From Bog-473 sp963730785 (GTDB taxonomy: Bacteria > Actinomycetota > Acidimicrobiia > Acidimicrobiales > RAAP-2): a stretch of 64,000 nt of DNA. Location: the NCBI GenBank assembly GCA_963730785.1, contig CAVSTF010000010.1, forward strand, positions 434,001-498,000, read 5' to 3'. The translations under genes and the position numbers were made by a program. The notes beneath the pieces were generated by a model. It did not search any database. It saw nothing but the letters and a program-made list of their open reading frames with translations, and was not told where the DNA came from. This document shows, in pieces, positions 51,417-60,538 of this stretch (position 1 is its first letter; each line of letters begins with the position of its first letter).

Positions 51417-52985
51417 TCAGCCCGCCCCGGGGAAGCCTCCGCCGCCCAAGGGTGACTCGCCGCCGGATTGATTCTGGGTGGACTGCTGCTGTTGCGCCTC
51501 GGCCTGGCTACCCAGGGTGATCGACGCCGTGTGCTTGTTGTCACCCTCGTAGTAGACGACCTGCACGCTCTGGCCGGCCTTGTCCTTTTGAACGGCCGAC
51601 TGGAGTTGCTCGGCCGAGGTGATGTTCTTGCCGTCGAAGGAGACAATCACATCGCCCTGGGCCAGGCCCGCCTTGGCGGCCGGCGAACCGGCGACGACAT
51701 TGAGGACCACCGCGCCGCTCGAGGGCGTGAAGCCGTACTGCTGGCGCAGCGCCGCGGTCATGGTCGTGATGTCCACGCCGAGGTAGCCGCCACCGGTGGT
51801 GGCCGCGCCGCCCTTCTGCAATTCGGGAATCTGCAGTTCGACCGAGGCGATCGGGATGGCGAATCCGATGTTCTGCGCATCGGTACCGTCGTCGGCGGTG
51901 CCGGCCACGGCGGTGTTCATGCCGATGACTTGACCGGCCGTATCGATGAGGGGGCCGCCCGAGTTACCCGGGTTGATGGCCGCGTCGGTCTGGATCAGGT
52001 TCTGCAGGTTTTCCGAGGTCGTCCCCTCCCCGCCGGCGGTCACCGACCGTCCGAGGGCAGAGACGATGCCCTGGGTCACGGTGGGGGTACCGGCCGCCAA
52101 TCCGAGGGCGTTGCCGATGGCCACCACGGCGTCGCCGACCTGGGTCTTGGCCGAACTGCCGAAGGTCACCGTGGGCAGATTGGAGGCGTTGTTGATCTTG
52201 AGGAGCGCCATGTCCTGCTGCGCGTTATAGCCGATCAACGTCGCCGCTTCGGACTTCTTCTGGCCGTATTGGGTCACCGTGATGCTGCCGGTGCCGCCGT
52301 TCTGGGCGTACAGCTCAATGACGTGGTTGTTGGTGATCACCTCGCCATTGGGGGTGATGATCATGCCGGTCCCCTCGTCCTCTTCTTGCCCAGCCTTGAC
52401 GTCGATGGAGACGACAGCCGGGACGACCTTCTTGACCAGTTGAGGGATGGTGACGTCACCGTTGAGGATGGCCGCGCCAGGTGCGGCGTTGCCTTCTTGA
52501 ATGGTCACGTTGTTCGAGTTGTCGTTGTGGTTGACGAGTTCGCTGATCCCGGCACCGACGGCGGCACCGATCAGGGCCGAGACCAGGGCGACGGCGATCC
52601 AGGGGCGGGACTTGGAGGTCTTGGCGGGTGGGGTGGACGGGGGCGGGTTGGTACTGGCGCCCAATCCGGGAGGAGCTGGAGCAACAGGAGCGGCAGCGGT
52701 TGCCGCACCAGCTGCCGCACCAGCACCAGCACCAGCACCCGAATAGAGCGGCGCTGGGCCGATTTCAGTCGGATCGACCACGGGTTGGGGGGCGACCGGT
52801 GACGGCACTGGCTCCGTCGGTGGCAAGGGCCAGCTCGGAGATACGGGAGGAGCGATCGGCGGCGGCATCGGAGGTGGGGCAATCGGTGCAGAATCCGCCG
52901 TCACCGGGGCCGAAGTCTCCTCCGGGCCTCCAACCTCGGGCTCGGGGGCCGCGTCGGTCCCGGGCTGTTCGGTCTCGTCACTCAT
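51417..52985 (-). CDS. htrA: HtrA/DegP-like trypsin-like serine protease with PDZ domain
   Basis: A 522-residue membrane-anchored protease. ATG 52985 has an ideal Shine-Dalgarno sequence (AGGAGG) and is preferred over the upstream in-frame start. Residues 1-127 are cytoplasmic, Pro/Ala-rich and disordered. A membrane span covers about 128-148. The protease domain contains the triad His221 (NNHVIEL), Asp258 (QQDMALLKI) and Ser342 (NPGNSGGP). A PDZ domain with GYLGVDI and AGLAQGDVIVSFDGKNI follows (about 410-500). The C-terminus is Gln/Ser/Gly-rich. It is the standard actinobacterial quality-control protease of the outer face of the membrane (PepD/HtrA type). Confidence 0.95.
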   Translation of the reverse strand: MSDETEQPGTDAAPEPEVGGPEETSAPVTADSAPIAPPPMPPPIAPPVSPSWPLPPTEPVPSPVAPQPVVDPTEIGPAPLYSGAGAGAGAAAGAATAAAPVAPAPPGLGASTNPPPSTPPAKTSKSRPWIAVALVSALIGAAVGAGISELVNHNDNSNNVTIQEGNAAPGAAILNGDVTIPQLVKKVVPAVVSIDVKAGQEEDEGTGMIITPNGEVITNNHVIELYAQNGGTGSITVTQYGQKKSEAATLIGYNAQQDMALLKINNASNLPTVTFGSSAKTQVGDAVVAIGNALGLAAGTPTVTQGIVSALGRSVTAGGEGTTSENLQNLIQTDAAINPGNSGGPLIDTAGQVIGMNTAVAGTADDGTDAQNIGFAIPIASVELQIPELQKGGAATTGGGYLGVDITTMTAALRQQYGFTPSSGAVVLNVVAGSPAAKAGLAQGDVIVSFDGKNITSAEQLQSAVQKDKAGQSVQVVYYEGDNKHTASITLGSQAEAQQQQSTQNQSGGESPLGGGGFPGAG

Positions 52986-53244
52986 TGCACATCCTCCTGA
53001 AGGGACAACATCCACTGTTTCAGGACCCAGGCGGCCGCCGTAGGTCGCCATCGCGGACGCCGGCCCATGTTACGGGACGAAAACCGACCCCATTCCTCGC
53101 CCCACAGGCGGCTCATAGGCTTCACTCAGGGTTGCAATGCAGCCTCGCGGCGGCCCAATCCTCCCCTACCAACCGGGCGCGAGTCTCCGACCGAAAACGG
53201 CGCCGGTCGTGGACCTCCCCCTGGCGCGGTAGCGTGTCCGCCGC

Positions 53245-54588
53245 ATGTCACGCCGGATAGATATTGAGTTGACGAGTAAGAGCGGCGACGGGTCGTGGAC
53301 TTGGCGCGCCGCTGGTGCGCGCCAACCCAAAGGCGTCGTCGCGGCCGAAATGGTGCCTGATGGCGAGGTGGTGGGTTCTGTCCTCCGCGCCGAGGTCGAG
53401 ATCGGCCTGGAGGGGATGGAAGTGTTGGCCGTCACGTCGGCCAAGCCCGTCCGCTCCCCCGATCAGGTCGAGGGTCGGATTGAGGTTGTCGGTACCCCGA
53501 AGCGGGCCCCCGACGTCCAGGTGATCCTGGCTCCCTCCTCCGGTAAGCGCCGTCGGCGCGACGACGATGACGGCGACGATCGCAGAGACCGCAAGGGTGG
53601 CAAGGGCGCGGGTGGACGCGGCAGCGACCGTTCCAGCCAGGGCCCCGGCGGTGGACCCCGTGGCGGTGGCCCCGGTGGCCGCGGCGGATCCGATGGACCT
53701 GGTGCTGGTGGCGGTCCTAGTGGCGATGGCGAGAGCCGTCCCCCTCGTGGCCCGGCTGGACCCCGTCGTCCCGGGGCGCGCCGTCCCGGCGAGGGCGATC
53801 GTCCGGCTCGAGGCGAGCGCCCGACGGCACCGACCTCGACCGTGTACCGCAACGCCATGCTGGCCGCACTGCGTCCGGAGCAGATTCCCGTCGCCGAACA
53901 GCTGCTGCGTGGCGGCCTGCCGGCCGTTCGCCAGGCCATTGAGGCCCAGAACGCCGCCGCCAAAATCTCCGGCAAACCCGCCGCGTCGTCCGATGCCCTC
54001 GTGGCCATGGCCGAAGAGCTGCTGCCGGTCGTGAAGCTGGCTGACTGGAAGGACCGCGCCTCCGTGGCGGAGACCGCCGGTAAGGAGTACCGCCTCCGCG
54101 AGCTGCGGGCCGTCGTGGCGGCCTCACGAACGGTGATCCTCGACGACGAGGGACGCACCCTGGCCAAGGGCTTGCAAGAGTCCTTGGAGAAGCGCGTCAC
54201 CGCGGTGCGCGACGAGTGGCTGGCCCGGATTACCAACGCCATCAACGATGGTCGGATTCAGCAAGCGCTCGAAGCAGTGATGCGGGCGCCGGAGCCCGGC
54301 ACCCGCTGCCCGGCCGATCTGGCCGTCAAACTGGCGCAGGCCGCCGGTGACGCCATGACGTCGGAATTGCCGCCCGAAGAATGGATGCACCTGCTCGATG
54401 CCGTGGTGGCCTCACCCGTCCGCCGCACCGTCAAGCCAGTCGGCATCCCGGCCGATGAGGTTGCTCAGCAAGCAGCCCGCCACGCCGCTGGTTCAGTGCC
54501 CGCACTGGCCAAGCTGCTCGGCCTGCGCATCCCTCCCCCGCCGCCCCGCCGCACCGAGCATCACCGCTTCAGCCCAACCGCCGGCTAG
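53245..54588 (+). CDS. RGG-rich protein with conserved N- and C-terminal domains
   Basis: A 447-residue protein starting at ATG 53245. The N-terminal about 95 residues form a beta-rich domain (IDIELTSKSGDGSWTWRAAGAR, GVVAAEMVPDGEVVGSVLRAEVE). Residues about 100-190 are a disordered RGG/GPGG region with many Arg-Gly dipeptides and an RDDDDGDDRRDRK charged stretch. The C-terminal about 250 residues are helical (YRNAMLAALRPEQIPVAEQLLRGGLPAVRQ, LRELRAVVAASR, LAKGLQESLEKRVTAVRDEWL). The RGG part suggests RNA binding, which is inference. I do not recognise a named family. It is divergent from htrA. Confidence 0.85.
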   Translation: MSRRIDIELTSKSGDGSWTWRAAGARQPKGVVAAEMVPDGEVVGSVLRAEVEIGLEGMEVLAVTSAKPVRSPDQVEGRIEVVGTPKRAPDVQVILAPSSGKRRRRDDDDGDDRRDRKGGKGAGGRGSDRSSQGPGGGPRGGGPGGRGGSDGPGAGGGPSGDGESRPPRGPAGPRRPGARRPGEGDRPARGERPTAPTSTVYRNAMLAALRPEQIPVAEQLLRGGLPAVRQAIEAQNAAAKISGKPAASSDALVAMAEELLPVVKLADWKDRASVAETAGKEYRLRELRAVVAASRTVILDDEGRTLAKGLQESLEKRVTAVRDEWLARITNAINDGRIQQALEAVMRAPEPGTRCPADLAVKLAQAAGDAMTSELPPEEWMHLLDAVVASPVRRTVKPVGIPADEVAQQAARHAAGSVPALAKLLGLRIPPPPPRRTEHHRFSPTAG

Positions 54589-54597
54589 CGAGCGCAG

Positions 54598-55080
54598 TCA
54601 GTCCAGTTTGCGGCTGAGCGTCAGCAAACGGGCCGTAAAACCGGCACCTTCGTAGCGCTGCTTGGACGAACGATCGCCTGGAAGCGCTAAGGCATCAATT
54701 TCCACACAGGACTGCTGGCGGCACCAGGCCACCGCGGCGGTCATGAGCGCACTGCCGACGCCGACGCCTCGCGCCTCTGGTTCGACATAGAGACACTCGA
54801 TGCGGCCGGCTCGACTGCCCGCCCGAATCTCGGTCACGACGGCGGCCAGACCAACGACCACCTGGTGGAACTGCCCGACGTAGACGGCGGTGGTGGCAGC
54901 TTGGGAGGTGTCTGCGGAGGTGGGAGCGCCGAGAGACCATCGAGCCAGGAGCTGATCCTCGGTGGCGGCACCGATCAGGGTGGCCCCGCCTCGCATGACC
55001 TTGGCTCCTTCGAGGGCAACCCGGAGCAGCTCCCGGCATACCGGCACGTCACCTTCGGAAGCGAGGCGAGTGTCCTCCAT
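54598..55080 (-). CDS. GNAT family N-acetyltransferase
   Basis: A 160-residue cytoplasmic enzyme starting at ATG 55080. The acetyl-CoA-binding motif is IECLYVEPEARGVGVGSALMTAAVAWC (about residues 94-120), and the C-terminal strand-helix GDRSSKQRYEGAGFTAR is family-typical. The substrate is unknown. It starts three bases after the stop of the upstream gene on the same strand, forming an operon with the two genes before it. Confidence 0.9.
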   Translation of the reverse strand: MEDTRLASEGDVPVCRELLRVALEGAKVMRGGATLIGAATEDQLLARWSLGAPTSADTSQAATTAVYVGQFHQVVVGLAAVVTEIRAGSRAGRIECLYVEPEARGVGVGSALMTAAVAWCRQQSCVEIDALALPGDRSSKQRYEGAGFTARLLTLSRKLD

Positions 55081-55083
55081 GGG

Positions 55084-55653
55084 TTAGGACGCTTCGGGCG
55101 GTCCGGCGCCGAGGAGTTGGTTGGTTCGATTCAAGATGGTGCGTCGATTGCGATGCGATGCCTCGTGCCGGTGCACGGCCCGCAGCTCGTCCGGGCCGAG
55201 GCTCTCGAGCCGGCGGACCACCTGGGAGGCGGAGAGGGTGTCGTAGTCGGCCAGGGCCTGCTCCACGATGACGGCGTCGGCCGGATCGGGTGCGGGCTTG
55301 GCGGCGGCCTCAGCGACCACCACCGGTGCGTCCTCCTCCACCGAAGGAGCGGCATCAGGCGAGGAGGGCTCGGGATGGAGCAGCTTGCCGATGCGCTGCG
55401 ACAGATCCTGTTGGCCCTGCGTGACCACGAACTGGCCGATGACCTTGGCGTTGCGGATCTGGCCCTCGACCCGTTGGCGGCCCTTGTTGACCAGACCGGG
55501 GAGGTCTTCGGCCACGGTCAGTGCGACGCCGACGGGGGCGAAGACGAAAAAGTCGAGTGCCTTGCGCACCGGATTGGGCTCCCCGGCGTCTTCCGGCTCG
55601 TCCGGGTTGGTGGTGTCGGACACGGTCTCGTCGGACACAGTGTCCTCAGACAC
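55084..55653 (-). CDS. Conserved actinobacterial protein of unknown function
   Basis: A 189-residue protein starting at ATG 55653. Residues about 28-90 include RKALDFFVFAPVGVALTVAEDLPGL and RQRVEGQIRNAKVIGQFVVTQGQ, an amphipathic or membrane-associating stretch seen in lipid-droplet/membrane-associated actinobacterial proteins. The C-terminal block ADYDTLSASQVVRRLESLGPDELRAVHRHEASHRNRRTIL is a conserved helical motif found at the end of several actinobacterial proteins. A link to the cell membrane is inferred. It overlaps the preceding DUF4193 gene by eight bases. Confidence 0.8.
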   Translation of the reverse strand: MSEDTVSDETVSDTTNPDEPEDAGEPNPVRKALDFFVFAPVGVALTVAEDLPGLVNKGRQRVEGQIRNAKVIGQFVVTQGQQDLSQRIGKLLHPEPSSPDAAPSVEEDAPVVVAEAAAKPAPDPADAVIVEQALADYDTLSASQVVRRLESLGPDELRAVHRHEASHRNRRTILNRTNQLLGAGPPEAS

Positions 55654-56170
55654 AATCCCGGCAGAGCATCTTCTTCTTGTCGGCCAGCTGGCTCGGATGC
55701 TTGACCAAGAAGCACGAACGGCACACGAACTCGTCCGGCTGCTTGGGCAGCACCCGCTCGTTGCCCTCGGCCTTGTCTTCCTGGTCGGTGGCTTCCTCGT
55801 CCTCGGGCTCGTCCTCGACGACCAGGCGCTCCTTGAGGATCACATCGAGGCTGGCCTCCACGTCCTCGTCGTCGGGCTCGTCCTCTTCCTCGTCGTCATC
55901 GCCGTCGGTCGAGCGCTCGACCACCAGGGCGGGTGAAGCGGTGAGGATTTCGGCGACTTCTTCACCGATGACGTCGTCGTCCTCATCATCAACGACGGCG
56001 ACATCATCGTCATCGTCGTCCGCCAGCGGGTCGTCATCGACTTCGAGATCATCCAGGGCGTCGTCGTCAATATCAACGTCGAGATCGTCGTCTTCGAGGG
56101 TCTCTTCGTCGTCCGCCACCGGGGTGTCAGCTTCGAGATCTTTGGCCATATCCTTCTTCTTGGTCGCCAT
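55646..56170 (-). CDS. DUF4193 family protein with long acidic region
   Basis: A 174-residue protein. ATG 56170 (MATKKKDMAKDLEAD) is chosen because it is the family start. The first about 130 residues are extremely acidic, with runs of Asp and Glu. The C-terminus ERVLPKQPDEFVCRSCFLVKHPSQLADKKKMLCRDC carries two CxxC pairs and is a zinc ribbon, as in all DUF4193 members. Typical DUF4193 proteins are about 100 residues, so the acidic part is expanded here. The combination of Lys-rich start, acidic middle and zinc ribbon suggests a small nucleic-acid- or polymerase-associated protein; the function is unknown. Confidence 0.9.
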   Translation of the reverse strand: MATKKKDMAKDLEADTPVADDEETLEDDDLDVDIDDDALDDLEVDDDPLADDDDDDVAVVDDEDDDVIGEEVAEILTASPALVVERSTDGDDDEEEDEPDDEDVEASLDVILKERLVVEDEPEDEEATDQEDKAEGNERVLPKQPDEFVCRSCFLVKHPSQLADKKKMLCRDCV

Positions 56171-56634
56171 GTGCCGCCGGAGCATAGACGTTCGCCGCCC
56201 AGCGTCAATCGCACGCAGGCGGAAATGGCCCAGGCGGTGACAGGCCGGTTGAGACGGCCTATAGGCCGTGTGCGGGGGGTTTTCGGGTGCTTCCGGGGTG
56301 GTGCTCGGGTGATTCGGGCGTTGTGGCCCTGGTGTCTTTGGCGCCATCTGGCCAACGTGGACATCCACGCGGGCAAGACGTTCTCTACTCGACTACCAGG
56401 GCCACCCTCCGCCTCTCACAGCATCCCCCCCTCAGACTCTGCAGCAAAAGGCTGTCGGTTCCGTCGGGGCGTTTGGGACTCGGCGTACCTTACGCAAGGA
56501 AGGGGTGTGTACGTCAAGGGGAACGGAGGGCCGCTCACCAGGGGCGATGGCGATAGTTCCTGGTCAGCCCCTCGGACATTTCTGTGAGAAATCCGGCGAA
56601 GTTTCGAAGGGGTGCCGACGGCCGTTTCTGCCGG
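56171..56634. other. 464-base gap with palindromes
   Basis: No convincing gene or tRNA was seen between thyX and the DUF4193 gene. It holds a perfect 16-base palindrome ACGGCCTATAGGCCGT (56254-56269), with CGGGGGGTTTT just beyond it on the plus strand, and CGTGGA-CA-TCCACG (56356-56369). Either could be an operator or an RNA stem. The promoter of the DUF4193 operon must lie here on the minus strand, but no clear -35/-10 pair was found. Confidence 0.6.
56254..56269. repeat. Perfect 16-base palindrome
   Basis: ACGGCCTATAGGCCGT is self-complementary over its full length, about 84 bases upstream of the DUF4193 start. Operator or transcript stem; the sequence alone does not decide. Confidence 0.7.
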
Positions 56635-58284
56635 CTATGGGGCCGACGACCCGGCCCGACGGCGCTCGGCCCGCCGCTCCGATTCCAGCCGCTCCAGGTC
56701 GGTCGATCCATGGTCGACAAAGGTCATGGCCGCGGCCAACGCACGGTGCCCCGCCACCTCGCCAATGGCTCGATGCATCTCCTGCGCCACCCTCCGGTAC
56801 GCCGGATGCCCCTGCGCACCCGACCGCAGTTCAATGAGGTGCATGGCCTCGCGGGCGTTGCACTGCATGACGTAACGGATGCGATGGGCCAGCGCAACGG
56901 CGTAGGACGCCTGCTCGGGAAACTCAGGCGAAAGGTCGCGGAAGAGGTCCTCGGCCCGGCCGATCGCCTCGGTGTAACCGTCGCCGAGACCGGCCTCAGC
57001 GACCATCTCGGGCATGTCGTACCCGAGCGAAATCCCGAGTCGCTGCCACTCAATGGTGAGCATGCGGTGCCGCTGCAGGTCGCGGAACGCGCCGTAGTCC
57101 GTCACGAGCTCGAAGCGATAATCGGTGCGCTCGAGCGCCCGGCCGGGGCGATGGCGCCGGTTGCGCCGGTCGCCGACGTAGGCGGCCAGGAGCGCCACCT
57201 TGTCATCGTGGCCCAGTCGCCTGACCCGCCGAGCGGCCTCGGCCTCCGAACAGCGCAGGTGGCTGAAGCAAGCCGCCACGAGCACCTTCTCCTCGCCGTC
57301 GGGGTCGAAGTCGAGGAGGGTCACCTCGCTGATGCCGCCGGTATCGGTCGAGGAGGACAGACCCGGCTCCCCCACATCCCCCTCATCGCCCCATAGCCGT
57401 TCGACCACTCGGGCGGTGGCGTCACGGGTGTCGGCCAAATAGGCCGTCCACTCCCCTCCCCGCTCGGCGATGTCGACTCGTTGCAGGAACGACGGGATGA
57501 CCTTGCGCAATTCGGTCAGCATCATGTCGGCGTACTGGCGCGCCTCGGGCAGCGGGTGGGCCCGCATGCGCAGCAGGAGCTGCTCGTAGGCCTGGCCGGT
57601 ACCGTAGATCCCGATGTTGGAGAGTGAGGCGGCCGGGAGCAGGCCCCGCAGCGCGTCGAGGGCCTTGGCCCTCGTGGCTTGGCGGTAGACGAAATCGGAA
57701 TCGCCCGGTTCTTGCGGATAGCGCTCGCCCACCCAGGCCTGCATGGCAGGGAGGAGTTCGCCGTAGGTGTCGAAGACCCGGTCCATGTCGCCGACGTAGC
57801 GGGCCCCCAAGGATGAATCGAGGATTTCCGGTGGGCGGTAGTAGCGGTAGTGACCGCTCTCGAGGCGGTTGTTGTAGGCGATGTAGCGGGTCGACTGCTC
57901 CAGATACGACATCAGCCGGCCCCACTCGAGCACCTTCGACAGCACATTCGACGACTGCTCGCAGGCCAGGTGCACGCCACCCAACTGGGCGACCGAGTCG
58001 TCGCCGTATTCGACGAAAACTTTTTCGTACAGTTGCTCGGCCCGCTCCAACCCGACGGTGGCGTCGACGCTGAGGTCGCCGGAAATGTCCAGATCACCGA
58101 CGAATTCATCGAGGAAGAGCCGACGCAGGCTCTTGGGTGAGCGCGAATAGCGGGCGAAAAGGGCACCTTTCACCACTTCGGGCAGGTTGACCAGCGCGAA
58201 CACCGGTAGGTGCAGGTTGGTCACATAGCGGCGGAGGATGGCCTCTTCGTCCGCGGTAAATCGCTCTTCGACGTACGGGAACAT
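56635..58284 (-). CDS. Tandem ThyX-like (FAD-dependent thymidylate synthase fold) protein
   Basis: A 549-residue cytoplasmic protein starting at ATG 58284. It consists of two ThyX-like halves. The first has YGDDSVAQLGGVHLACE and RLMSYLEQSTRY at about 123-134. The second has LGHDDKVALLAAY and LQRHRMLTIEWQRLG at about 404-417. The ThyX signature RHRxxSxxExSxR is split between the halves: the first keeps S-x-x-EQSTRY without RHR, the second keeps RHR but loses the rest. Canonical ThyX is about 230-250 residues and forms the active site between subunits, so here it could form within one chain. Whether it makes dTMP or has another flavin role is open. Confidence 0.85.
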   Translation of the reverse strand: MFPYVEERFTADEEAILRRYVTNLHLPVFALVNLPEVVKGALFARYSRSPKSLRRLFLDEFVGDLDISGDLSVDATVGLERAEQLYEKVFVEYGDDSVAQLGGVHLACEQSSNVLSKVLEWGRLMSYLEQSTRYIAYNNRLESGHYRYYRPPEILDSSLGARYVGDMDRVFDTYGELLPAMQAWVGERYPQEPGDSDFVYRQATRAKALDALRGLLPAASLSNIGIYGTGQAYEQLLLRMRAHPLPEARQYADMMLTELRKVIPSFLQRVDIAERGGEWTAYLADTRDATARVVERLWGDEGDVGEPGLSSSTDTGGISEVTLLDFDPDGEEKVLVAACFSHLRCSEAEAARRVRRLGHDDKVALLAAYVGDRRNRRHRPGRALERTDYRFELVTDYGAFRDLQRHRMLTIEWQRLGISLGYDMPEMVAEAGLGDGYTEAIGRAEDLFRDLSPEFPEQASYAVALAHRIRYVMQCNAREAMHLIELRSGAQGHPAYRRVAQEMHRAIGEVAGHRALAAAMTFVDHGSTDLERLESERRAERRRAGSSAP

Positions 58285-58350
58285 GGGCGTCTAACCATAG
58301 AACTGCGGTAGTGACCCTTTCGCGGATGGGTCGGGCCAGGGCGTCCGGAG

Positions 58351-60531
58351 CTAGGGCGTCGGGAGCCCGGCCGCCACCACGCCCCGCAGGAGCAGCCCGA
58401 CCGCATCCCGGGCGGCCGCAGCGGTGTCGGGGTTGGTCGACGCGTGGGCCACCTGCTGGACCAGGTCGGCCACCGATTTCATGGTGCGGACGAAGTCACC
58501 CGGTGCCAGCTCGCCGATATCTCGGGCGGCCACGCCCAAGGCGGTCTCGAAGGAGGCGCCACGGGCCCACGAGGTAACCGCGGTGGACAGGCCACCGGAG
58601 GGCTGGCGGGTGCGGGGCACCAGGTGGTGCTCCTCGGCCTCGCGCACGTGCTCGGCCACCTCTTCGAGCGACTGGCACCGGATGCGCAGCTCGGCCGCTC
58701 GCTTGTCGCCCAGCCGGTCGGCCAGCGGGCTCTTTTTGCGGGCCGGTGGCCGGCGGGTGGCACTCCCACCACCCTTGTGGACGTTGCCCCGGTTCGACGA
58801 CCCTGATCCGGCCAGCCGGCGCGCCCGGCGGGGTTCGAACACGACGGCGGAGACCACACCGGCCAACACCGCCGGTTCGGCATCATCGAAAATGTTGGTG
58901 GCCAGCGCTTCGGCCACCAACAGATCGGACTCGTGGTAAATCCGCGACAGGCGATGCCCGGCCGGCGTGAGGGTCCAGTTCTCGAGGTCGAGATAGCCCA
59001 GTTCGTCCAGCACGGCCGCTCGATGGTCGAACTGGATCGACAACAGATCCGGTCGGTGCGCCTGCCACTGGGCAAACGAGCGGTGGAGCACCTCGTGCGC
59101 CATTTCCCGGTCGAATCGAGAGGCCAGGTTGACCACCAGGTTGTAGCTCGGCCTAAAGGCCGAGCGCAGATCGGGGGGCGGGGCCGAGGCCACCCGGGCC
59201 GCCTCGGCGAAGCTGGTCTCCGACGACCAGACCACGATGGCGTGGCCTTCCTCGTCCAGACTGCGGCGGCCGGCGCGGCCGGTCAGCTGGAGATACTCCC
59301 CCGAAGTCAGAGTGGCCCGGCCGGCGCCGCCGTACTTGGTGAAACGCTCAATGACGACCGAGCGGGCCGGCATGTTGATGCCCAGCGAGAGCGTCTCGGT
59401 GGCGAAAACGACCTTGAGCAATCCGGCGGCGAAGCATTCCTCCACCGTCTCGCGGAAGACGGGCACCAGGCCAGCGTGGTGGGCGGCGACTCCGGCGGCC
59501 AGACCTTCGACCCACTCGTCGTAACCCAGTACGCCCAGGTCCTCATCGCTCAGTGTCTCGACCCGGCGCTCGGCAATGGCGCGGATGGTGGTGCGCTCGG
59601 CTTTGTCGGTCAGCCGGACGCCGTCGCGCACGACCTGACGCACGGCGTCGTCGCAGGCGGCCCGGCTGAAGATGAAGACGATGGCCGGCAACATCTCCTC
59701 GGCGTTGAGGGCCGTGATGAGCTCGGTGCGCAACGGGGCCCGATACGGCAGGCGGGGCCCCCGACCCCGGGGCTGCCACGTCGTCGGCCGACCCTGCATG
59801 GCTCGCCGGATGGCCTGGTCCAACTTGATGCCTTCGTTGCCCGGCCGACCATTGGTCAACAACGGCAACAGCAAGGTTTCCTCGTCCTCGCGCCGATGGG
59901 CCGCGAAGTGGTGCAGCAGCGTGATGGGCCGGTGTCGCTCGACAATCACGTCGGTCGCCCCCCGCACCGAGCGCAGCCAACCGCCCAGTTCGCTGGCGTT
60001 GTTGACCGTGGCCGACAGGCAGACGAAGCGGATTTCGGGCGGCGACAGCACGAGCACTTCCTCCCAGACGCCGCCGCGATAGGGGTCTTGGATGAAATGC
60101 ACCTCATCGAGCACGACCGTATGCAGACCGGACAACAGGTCCGAGTGGGCCAGCAACATATTGCGCAGGACCTCGGTGGTCATGACCACCACCGGCGCCT
60201 CCGGGCGCACCGCCGTGTCGCCCGTGAGCAGCCCGACATGTTCCTTGCCGTAGGTGGCGACCAATTCCTCGTACTTCTGGTTGGAAAGGGCCTTTAACGG
60301 CGTCGTGTAGAAGGCCTTCCCCTCCGCACCCAATGCCCGGTGGATGGCATAGGCGGCCACCAAGGTCTTGCCCGAACCCGTCGGGGCCGAGACCAGTACG
60401 GAATGGTCGGCGTCGATGGCCCGGAAGGCATCGTGCTGAAACTCGTCCGGTGGGAAGGGCAGGCGCGCCTCGAACTCGCTCTCGCGGCCGCCGCCGTCGG
60501 TATGCCGGACCGGCCACTTGAAGAGGGTCAA
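58351..60531 (-). CDS. helY: Ski2-like DEVH-box RNA helicase (HelY type)
   Basis: A 726-residue cytoplasmic helicase starting at ATG 60531. Superfamily 2 motifs are seen: Q-region FPPDEFQHDAFRAI, motif I APTGSGKT, Ia TTPLKALSNQKY, II VVLDEVHF, III LSATVNN, V ATETLSLGINMPA and VI QLTGRAGRR. The C-terminal about 280 residues are the helical DSHCT-like region (FRPSYNLVVNL). Mycobacterial HelY is longer (about 900); this version has a shorter C-terminus. In mycobacteria helY follows tatC as here (tatA-tatC-helY order). Role in RNA metabolism is inferred from the family. Confidence 0.93.
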   Translation of the reverse strand: MTLFKWPVRHTDGGGRESEFEARLPFPPDEFQHDAFRAIDADHSVLVSAPTGSGKTLVAAYAIHRALGAEGKAFYTTPLKALSNQKYEELVATYGKEHVGLLTGDTAVRPEAPVVVMTTEVLRNMLLAHSDLLSGLHTVVLDEVHFIQDPYRGGVWEEVLVLSPPEIRFVCLSATVNNASELGGWLRSVRGATDVIVERHRPITLLHHFAAHRREDEETLLLPLLTNGRPGNEGIKLDQAIRRAMQGRPTTWQPRGRGPRLPYRAPLRTELITALNAEEMLPAIVFIFSRAACDDAVRQVVRDGVRLTDKAERTTIRAIAERRVETLSDEDLGVLGYDEWVEGLAAGVAAHHAGLVPVFRETVEECFAAGLLKVVFATETLSLGINMPARSVVIERFTKYGGAGRATLTSGEYLQLTGRAGRRSLDEEGHAIVVWSSETSFAEAARVASAPPPDLRSAFRPSYNLVVNLASRFDREMAHEVLHRSFAQWQAHRPDLLSIQFDHRAAVLDELGYLDLENWTLTPAGHRLSRIYHESDLLVAEALATNIFDDAEPAVLAGVVSAVVFEPRRARRLAGSGSSNRGNVHKGGGSATRRPPARKKSPLADRLGDKRAAELRIRCQSLEEVAEHVREAEEHHLVPRTRQPSGGLSTAVTSWARGASFETALGVAARDIGELAPGDFVRTMKSVADLVQQVAHASTNPDTAAAARDAVGLLLRGVVAAGLPTP

Positions 60532-60538
60532 TGGAGCA

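Noticed and set aside
51404..51418. Terminator between the convergent SnoaL-like and htrA genes
   Set aside because: GACGC-gtcag-GCGTC forms only a 5-bp stem, has no T-run and overlaps the htrA stop codon.
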